NCBI GenBank assembly: GCA_018110825.1
Contig: JAGBCL010000119.1
Coordinates: 1-63,621, forward strand
DNA length: 63,621 nucleotides
Reading direction: 5' to 3'
Source of the DNA: Oscillospiraceae bacterium
Lineage (GTDB): Bacteria > Bacillota > Clostridia > Oscillospirales > Ruminococcaceae
The position numbers and the translations under genes were made by a program. Within the stretch, counting starts at the first letter, position 1; every line of letters starts with the position of its first letter. This document shows positions 59,155 through 63,621 of this stretch, in pieces. A model generated the notes under the pieces. The model ran no database searches and was not told the origin of the DNA. It saw only the letters and a list, made by a program, of their open reading frames with translations.

Positions 59155-60264
59155 TCAATTGTTTTCCTTATACTTCTCCAGAAAATCCTTAGCCGTAAAT
59201 CCATCGTAAACAAGCAAGGGAATATCTCCTCCGTCATATTTACGAACGTAATCAAACGGGTCATTTTCCTCAGGAAGTTCAGCAATATATATATCTGAAT
59301 AATTTTTTGCAATTTCCATTGAAGCATTTCGTCCCGCTTCATCAGTATCAAGAAGCAGGGTAATGTTCTTAGCTTTATTTCTAAGCAAGCTGTACCGTTC
59401 AGCATTCATTATCAGTCCACCGAGAGCAACTGCAGGAACACCATATTCAGACAAAGCAATTACATCCATAGCACCTTCACAGCAAACCACATTGTTTACA
59501 TTGTCACCAAGCTGAGATAAACCGAATAACCCGTTACTGATTTGAGTAGTTCCGATTGAGCCGCTGTTCATATAGCGATATTTCTTTTCAATGTTAGGAT
59601 ATATAGAACGGTAACAAAGTGCAGTAATACGCTCATTGTTTTCAAAAGGATATACAATTCTATCCATTACAGAGCATTTATTAATCGAATTTCTAATCTT
59701 CATTACTGTCATTTCATCTTCGGTGATACCTTTTTCCTGAAAATAATTAAGAATTTTCTCGTCATACGGAATAAATCCGATACGGAATTTCTCAATCTGT
59801 TCATCATAAATACCTCTTGAAGCAAGATAATTTCGACCTTTTGAAGATAAGGTTCTGTCAGCCATTACGGACAGTGAATATTCATGAATGATACGGAGAA
59901 TTTCCGAAGCGCGTTCTGATGAAATTACAATTCTCTCATATTTTTTTGTCGTCTCAACTGGCTTGGCAGGAGTAAATTTTTTTTTAAAATACTGCGGAAA
60001 GTTGTCTTTAAGAAATTTAATTGCTGCAGGGAAGTTAAGATTTGCATATCGCTGAACAAAATCAATAGTGTCATAATGAAGCCCACAACAATAACAATGA
60101 GCAGAATTAGAATCCAAATTCAGTTTGAAACTGGTGTATGTTTTTCCACAAATACTACAGCAGAATGTTATTTTTTTATCGTAGAAAATAGCTGATGTAA
60201 CAAGGCCTGCAACATCAAGAATAGGAATTGCCCTTGCCATTGCTTTTGTTTCGTCACTAACCAT
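59155..60264 (-). CDS. DnaG-like primase (zinc-binding plus Toprim), element-type
   Basis: A 369-residue protein, shorter than housekeeping DnaG (about 600). The N-terminal zinc motif is CCSICGK...CYCCGLHYD, the primase core has SERASEILRIIHEYS and RGIYDEQIEKFRIGFIP, and Toprim motifs are VCCEGAMDVIALSEYG and LLLDTDEAGRNASMEI. It lacks the C-terminal helicase-binding domain of DnaG, and the separate upstream gene encodes a helicase. ATG 60264 follows AAAGGAG. Phage, plasmid and integrative elements carry such pairs. Confidence 0.85.
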   Translation of the reverse strand: MVSDETKAMARAIPILDVAGLVTSAIFYDKKITFCCSICGKTYTSFKLNLDSNSAHCYCCGLHYDTIDFVQRYANLNFPAAIKFLKDNFPQYFKKKFTPAKPVETTKKYERIVISSERASEILRIIHEYSLSVMADRTLSSKGRNYLASRGIYDEQIEKFRIGFIPYDEKILNYFQEKGITEDEMTVMKIRNSINKCSVMDRIVYPFENNERITALCYRSIYPNIEKKYRYMNSGSIGTTQISNGLFGLSQLGDNVNNVVCCEGAMDVIALSEYGVPAVALGGLIMNAERYSLLRNKAKNITLLLDTDEAGRNASMEIAKNYSDIYIAELPEENDPFDYVRKYDGGDIPLLVYDGFTAKDFLEKYKENN

Positions 60265-60268
60265 AATA

Positions 60269-61615
60269 TCAATCTCCTTTGCTTTCAACATATTCGGTAA
60301 GTTTTCTTGTTTTTTCATCAAACTCGAAGAAAATATGATCTGTCTTTCCGTGAACAAAACCCTTTGTCCTGTTCTTGCAGATATGTATTAACGAGCCCTT
60401 GGTAAGTCCCTGCGGAGGCTTTCCTGACTTTGAGTCGAGCTTGTCAATTCTTGCGTAAGTAGCAACAAATGCCATCTTGTTGAAAATTTCGGATGAGCCA
60501 TAAATGCTGTCAATTGAGAAATCTCCCGCTTTCTTCTGATGGCAGATAAGCAGCAATGCAAACTTGTACTTCTGTGCAAGCCTGATAAGTTCTTCAGCAG
60601 CAGGTTCCTCGTATTCATACGTCTTTTCACCTGAACCGCGTGAACGATCATTTATATGTGACGCCGCCGACATAAGATTATCAATGATAATCAGATCGTA
60701 CCGACTATTTTTGTCAGCAGATTCCTGATTAAACTCAATAATTTCATTAAGCTTGAAATTATCAAGCTGACAATTATCGACGCAGTGAATATTTTCAAGC
60801 AATAAATTAACTTTATCCCGTGCTTCAGGAAAAATATTATATGTATTGTCGTTATTACGAGAATTGAAATCAATATCTTTGTTTTCAGCGGCAACCTGTG
60901 AAAGCAAGCGTGCAAGTGTACCACCTTCGGTTTCTCCTGAGTAAATAAGAACCTTGTTTCCTTTCATAGCTGCATTAACGGCAATCTGATTGGCAATGGT
61001 TGACTTGCCTTCACCTGTTGCTCCGGAAATGCAGGATGCTTCACCCTTGCCCATGCCGCCGAAATATTTATCCAACTTAGGAAAACCTGTTAAGATTCTG
61101 TCATCAGCGGTGTGACCCTCAGGTGGGTTGCTTGCCTTAAAGACGGCAGGTGTGTCAACCACTTCAACTTCAACCCTTGAAGAATTGATTTCAGCGTCAA
61201 AATTGTCTGAATTGCAATCAACCTTGGCAAAATACAGATTATTATATGGCCTTTTTGCATTAAAAAAAGTAAAATAGCTTGTTTCGTCACCAAAATCGTC
61301 GAGTAATACAATGTCCGAGGCAGTAAACTTATCCATAATTTCCTTTGCAAAAGAATGTGTAAGTTCGTATACAAACACAATGTTGTTTACTCCGCGTTCG
61401 TGAAGTGCAAAAACCTTGCGGATGTCATTTGTAACGTATACAGACTTAGAATTTTCGCCAAAAGATAAAATAGCGTTTGGAAAAACATCAAGATAAGCAA
61501 GCTTATCACCTGAAATTGTAAATAAAAGGTCTTTAAACTTAGGAATTTTGTCTGTACACATAAAAAAGTTGTCATCTTCGATTGTAATATAATTGTTTTT
61601 TGTAAAGTTTTCCAT
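60269..61615 (-). CDS. DnaB/RecA-like replicative helicase-type ATPase
   Basis: A 448-residue protein. The C-terminal half has Walker A ISGATGEGKSTIANQIA (near 190), IYSGETEGGTLARLL, Walker B strand LIIIDNLMSAA (near 305) and LLICHQKKAGD, as in DnaB/Twinkle-type helicases. The N-terminal 160 residues do not match the DnaB N-domain; they look like a degenerate Toprim-type fold (FVYELTHSFAKE, IVLLDDFGDET). It ends four bases before the primase start, so both are co-translated. ATG 61615 follows AAGGAG. Confidence 0.82.
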   Translation of the reverse strand: MENFTKNNYITIEDDNFFMCTDKIPKFKDLLFTISGDKLAYLDVFPNAILSFGENSKSVYVTNDIRKVFALHERGVNNIVFVYELTHSFAKEIMDKFTASDIVLLDDFGDETSYFTFFNAKRPYNNLYFAKVDCNSDNFDAEINSSRVEVEVVDTPAVFKASNPPEGHTADDRILTGFPKLDKYFGGMGKGEASCISGATGEGKSTIANQIAVNAAMKGNKVLIYSGETEGGTLARLLSQVAAENKDIDFNSRNNDNTYNIFPEARDKVNLLLENIHCVDNCQLDNFKLNEIIEFNQESADKNSRYDLIIIDNLMSAASHINDRSRGSGEKTYEYEEPAAEELIRLAQKYKFALLLICHQKKAGDFSIDSIYGSSEIFNKMAFVATYARIDKLDSKSGKPPQGLTKGSLIHICKNRTKGFVHGKTDHIFFEFDEKTRKLTEYVESKGD

Positions 61616-61729
61616 GATATAAACTCCTTTTTGTTTTTGTTAACCGGGCTTTGCCCTATTTTTTTTTACCTGGCAGAAATTATAATTATCTCTGGCCTGA
61701 AGCAAACAGTACTTGTTTGTGCTTAAACC

Positions 61730-61759
61730 GCTTCATTATCTCCTTGACGGAGATGAAGC
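61730..61759. repeat. Bulged hairpin A
   Basis: GCTTCA-TTA-TCTCC pairs with GGAGA-TGAAGC, leaving a TTA bulge on the left arm. Confidence 0.65.
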
Positions 61760-61861
61760 GCAGTTCGTGTTCTTCAACGTGTTGCGTAAACCCCAAAATT
61801 ATCTATGGCCGTTGGAACTGACGAATCAGAAACGAAAAAATTATCTACGGCAATTTAAGAG

Positions 61862-61893
61862 GCTTCATTATTCCCCTTTAGGGGGAATGAAGC
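61862..61893. repeat. Bulged hairpin B
   Basis: GCTTCA-TTA-TTCCCC pairs with GGGGGAA-TGAAGC, with the same outer arm and TTA bulge as hairpin A but different inner stem and loop. Compensating inner stems suggest the shape matters. Confidence 0.65.
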
Positions 61894-61985
61894 AAGTTGC
61901 GTATTTCTCAAGCACCAAATTATCTACGGCTTTTGGAACGGCGGCGCACGTTACTAAATTTATCTACGGCTTTTAAGAATCCGGA

Positions 61986-62034
61986 GGATTATTACCACAC
62001 AAGTATTATTATAATAATACTTGGTGGTAAATCC
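61986..62034. repeat. Large imperfect hairpin
   Basis: GGATT-AT-TACCAC-A-CAAGTATTATT folds onto the complementary arm ending in GGTAAATCC: 22 paired bases with a two-base and a one-base bulge around a TATA-like centre. Confidence 0.7.
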
Positions 62035-62488
62035 GTTTTCATAAGCCGCTGATTTTCAACTCCTTTCCGATATGCGTAACATCTTCGCGTCCTGATGTAA
62101 ATATAAAGCAGTTATTTTTAAAACCAAATTCGTATCAAAGCATTTGTTCATCGCTGGGGTTATTATAACTTTTTTAGCCGCCTTTAATTTTTTAAAAATA
62201 TTTTTTGGGGGGATTTTGAAGCCTAAAAGTGAATTTGCAAGTGAAAAATACAGTTTGAGAGGTGAAAAATGCATTAGTTTTTGAACAATTTCGCCTAATG
62301 CGATTGATGAACTTTGTTGAAGTATACGATTTTTTAAGATATAGCTGAATAAACTTGCTTTTTTATATTTCCTGTTTATATTATTAGTTGGGTAAGTATC
62401 TGGTTTCAAATCAAGTCAGGATTTTGCGATAGATTTGATTATCTTTATTGTAACACTCATATTTTTTGAAATTTTACGCGCTTTGTTT

Positions 62489-62506
62489 GGCTAATGCTTA
62501 TTAGCC
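62489..62506. promoter_or_regulatory. TetR-type operator 1
   Basis: GGCTAATGCTTATTAGCC: near-perfect 8-base inverted repeat about a CT centre. It matches the sites at the tetR promoter and lies upstream of the helicase operon. Confidence 0.6.
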
Positions 62507-62572
62507 AAAATGAAGTGAATACAATATTTAAATTCTTCTTCAACTGTAATCAATTATTTATTGTAATAAAGA

Positions 62573-62612
62573 AAGCCGCAGCATCATTGAGTTGATGCTA
62601 CGGCTTGTTTTT
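62573..62612. terminator. Terminator-like hairpin
   Basis: AAGCCG-C-AGCATCA pairs with TGATGCT-A-CGGCTT, followed by GTTTTTAG on the plus strand. It lies downstream of tetR on the minus strand. Confidence 0.7.
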
Positions 62613-62652
62613 AGCGTAATCCATTAAATTTTATCGATTATTTAACCACATA

Positions 62653-62670
62653 AGCTAATGCTCATTAGCT
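62653..62670. promoter_or_regulatory. TetR-type operator 2
   Basis: AGCTAATGCTCATTAGCT is a perfect palindrome. It is enclosed by AACCAC/GTGGTT, so it also folds in RNA just after the tetR stop. Confidence 0.65.
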
Positions 62671-62672
62671 TG

Positions 62673-63293
62673 TTAGTGGTTTTCTTTACTGTAAATCTTT
62701 ATAAACAGATCTATATAATTTTCAACTAAGCACGAAAATTCATCTTTTCGTTCAGGAACTGCGTCACTCATTGTCATCAGCATAAACAACGGGGCGTAAA
62801 ATTGCAGAGCCATTAATTCAGGATCTTCATTTTTAAAAACACCACTTGAAGAAAGCTTAGAAAACAAATCTGAATAACGTGAAATCATATTATCATAATA
62901 TTGTTTTACGAAAAGTTCTGCAAGTTCAGGAGTGTTGAATTGTTCAACAGTCATTAATTTGCGGAATTGGGTCAACTCTGTTGGACTGGATAATTCCACA
63001 AACGATTCAAAACCAATAGTCGTAATCATCTGTGTAAGATCACCTGTGAAAACACCTGCATCGTTGAATTTGTTATTTGAGCTTATAGTATCCGTTATAT
63101 TTTTATATACATCATTGTTTTTCATTTTGTCAATGATTGCATCGAAAATATCTTGTTTGCTTTTGTAGTGTTTGTAAATGGAGGGGGCTTTAATTCCTAC
63201 TTCAGCAGCTATTTCTTCAACAGACACGTTTTCGTATCCTCTTTCAGCAAACAAAATCAGCGCTTTTTCAAGTATTTTTTCTTTAGTTCGCAT
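62673..63293 (-). CDS. TetR-family transcriptional regulator
   Basis: A 206-residue repressor. The N-terminal helix-turn-helix is YENVSVEEIAAEVGIKAPSIYKHYKSKQDIFDAI (about 20-53), followed by a helical ligand domain with no recognisable specificity. ATG 63293 follows GAGGTGATATT. Two 18-base palindromes lie in its upstream region and two more downstream, all of one type, so autorepression and control of a second target are likely. Adjacent genes do not include an obvious efflux pump. Confidence 0.92.
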   Translation of the reverse strand: MRTKEKILEKALILFAERGYENVSVEEIAAEVGIKAPSIYKHYKSKQDIFDAIIDKMKNNDVYKNITDTISSNNKFNDAGVFTGDLTQMITTIGFESFVELSSPTELTQFRKLMTVEQFNTPELAELFVKQYYDNMISRYSDLFSKLSSSGVFKNEDPELMALQFYAPLFMLMTMSDAVPERKDEFSCLVENYIDLFIKIYSKENH

Positions 63294-63307
63294 AATATCA
63301 CCTCATT

Positions 63308-63325
63308 AGCTAATATTCATTAGCT
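63308..63325. promoter_or_regulatory. TetR-type operator 3
   Basis: AGCTAATATTCATTAGCT, 15 bases upstream of the tetR start; likely autoregulation. Confidence 0.7.
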
Positions 63326-63333
63326 TAATTATA

Positions 63334-63351
63334 GGCTAATATTTATTAGCT
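63334..63351. promoter_or_regulatory. TetR-type operator 4
   Basis: GGCTAATATTTATTAGCT, 26 bases from operator 3 centre to centre. The two sites together cover the probable tetR promoter. Confidence 0.7.
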
Positions 63352-63500
63352 GTCAAGAGGTTTTGATAATTTTATTATTTTAAAGAGAATATATTGTTAT
63401 GCGATTCCTCCACTTACTTGAATATTTCTACAAAATAAGGCACAATATTTTCAGATAAATTTTCTGATTGTTTTGCAGATATACAGAAAGGGATGAATTT

Positions 63501-63621
63501 ATGATAAGAACTATTCGGCTGAAAAATAATAAAGTAGTGAATATTGTAACACCTGAAAGTGTAAACTCTGTCCTGACAGAAGAGGATATAGAAATGGACT
63601 ACCGTGCAAATGAGGCGGTAA
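63501..63621 (+). CDS. Start of a hypothetical protein (truncated by window end)
   Basis: Forty codons from ATG 63501 with AAAGGG upstream, beginning MIRTIRLKNNKVVNIV. The pattern of a short N-terminal strand followed by an acidic helix (TEEDIEMDYRA) gives no family. It is divergent from tetR and could be its second target. Confidence 0.6.
   Translation, partial: MIRTIRLKNNKVVNIVTPESVNSVLTEEDIEMDYRANEAV

Larger units (their letters stand above)
61682..61970 (+). repeat. Five copies of a 14-base motif (iteron-like)
   Basis: ATAATTATCTCTGGC (61682-61696), AAATTATCTATGGC (near 61797-61809), AAATTATCTACGGC (near 61838-61851), AAATTATCTACGGC (61917-61930) and AAATTTATCTACGGC (61956-61970). All are in one orientation. 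TTATCTACG matches seven of nine bases of the DnaA box TTATCCACA. Spacing is about 114, 42, 79 and 40 bases, so it is not a perfect tandem array. Confidence 0.65.
61616..62672. other. 1-kb gene-free region with repeats and hairpins, possible replication origin
   Basis: No credible gene. From left to right: GGGC-TTT-GCCC plus nine T (61646-61668); five copies of a 14-base motif related to AAATTATCTACGGC (61682-61970); two bulged hairpins (61730-61759, 61862-61893); a large imperfect hairpin (61986-62034); an AT-rich tract; and two palindromes of the TetR-operator type. Two weak open frames (61713-61976 plus, 62056-62409 minus) lack binding sites. Its place next to primase and helicase suggests an origin or leader of that operon. 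Confidence 0.55.

Noticed and set aside
61682-61970. Possible CRISPR array
   Set aside because: Motif copies are only 14 bases, spaced 40 to 114 bases apart irregularly, and no cas gene is present.
61713-61976. Plus-strand 87-codon frame across the repeats
   Set aside because: It is built from the repeated motif (NYLRQ, KFIYGF) and has no binding site; a by-product of the repeats.
62056-62409. Minus-strand 117-codon frame with TTG start
   Set aside because: AT-rich, no binding site, no conserved pattern; I treat the region as non-coding, with some doubt.

Overview
The window looks like chromosomal DNA from an AT-rich, anaerobic, carbohydrate-degrading clostridial Firmicute. A gut or rumen Ruminococcus-type member of the Oscillospiraceae is my best guess. 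The reasons are strong AGGAGG-type ribosome binding sites, -35/-10 promoters with 17-base spacers, a bifurcating-type [FeFe] hydrogenase set, desulfoferrodoxin, CdaA/CdaR, a CotH-type lipoprotein and several intracellular glycoside hydrolases. The assignment is inference; no rRNA gene is present.

Layout. 1-7.3 kb: the end of an unknown gene, a phage-holin gene remnant, then a complete phosphate operon pstSCAB-phoU-response regulator-sensor kinase. A 66-base imperfect direct repeat brackets this operon. 7.5-12.4 kb (minus strand): a compact operon of two DRTGG proteins, two ATPase or P-loop proteins, a PHP phosphoesterase, a reductase and a sensory-type [FeFe]-hydrogenase homologue. 12.8-17.9 kb (plus strand): the divergent catalytic hydrogenase operon (HydC-, HydB- and HydA-like) with a histidine-kinase-type ATPase and a small ferredoxin. 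The space between the two operons holds a Rex-like box and a second palindrome. 18-28 kb: tRNA-Leu, lipoprotein, a heterodimeric ABC exporter, a 19-residue peptide gene with its own promoter and operator-like repeats, MnmM-type methyltransferase, CotH lipoprotein, a glycosyltransferase/membrane protein pair and tRNA-Thr. 28-36 kb: an apparently inactive signal-peptidase-like membrane protein, two LacI regulators, and a LacI-HAD-GH2 beta-galactosidase operon. 36-46.7 kb: GNAT, two tRNA-Ser genes, CCA-adding enzyme, a DUF1540 miniprotein, a GH13-DUF1653 fusion, YchF, a GH26-like mannanase, and CdaA-CdaR. 46.7-58.4 kb: FAD dehydrogenase, an orphan large serine recombinase, TSUP permease, kinase-like protein, S66 peptidase, acetyltransferase, Bcp peroxiredoxin, superoxide reductase, LysR and a CofE-like protein. 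58.4-63.6 kb: an accessory-looking replication module: a SANT-like miniprotein, a DnaG-like primase, a DnaB/RecA-like helicase, a 1-kb gene-free region with five copies of a 14-base motif and bulged hairpins, a TetR regulator with four 18-base palindromes, and a gene running off the end.

How they work together. The clearest systems are inorganic phosphate uptake with its two-component control, and NADH/ferredoxin-linked hydrogen metabolism with a divergent sensory operon that probably responds to redox state through Rex. The strongest candidates for something undescribed are the primase-helicase-repeat-TetR module, the 19-residue peptide gene with its palindromic control region, the catalytically dead SipW-like protein, and the GH13-DUF1653 fusion.
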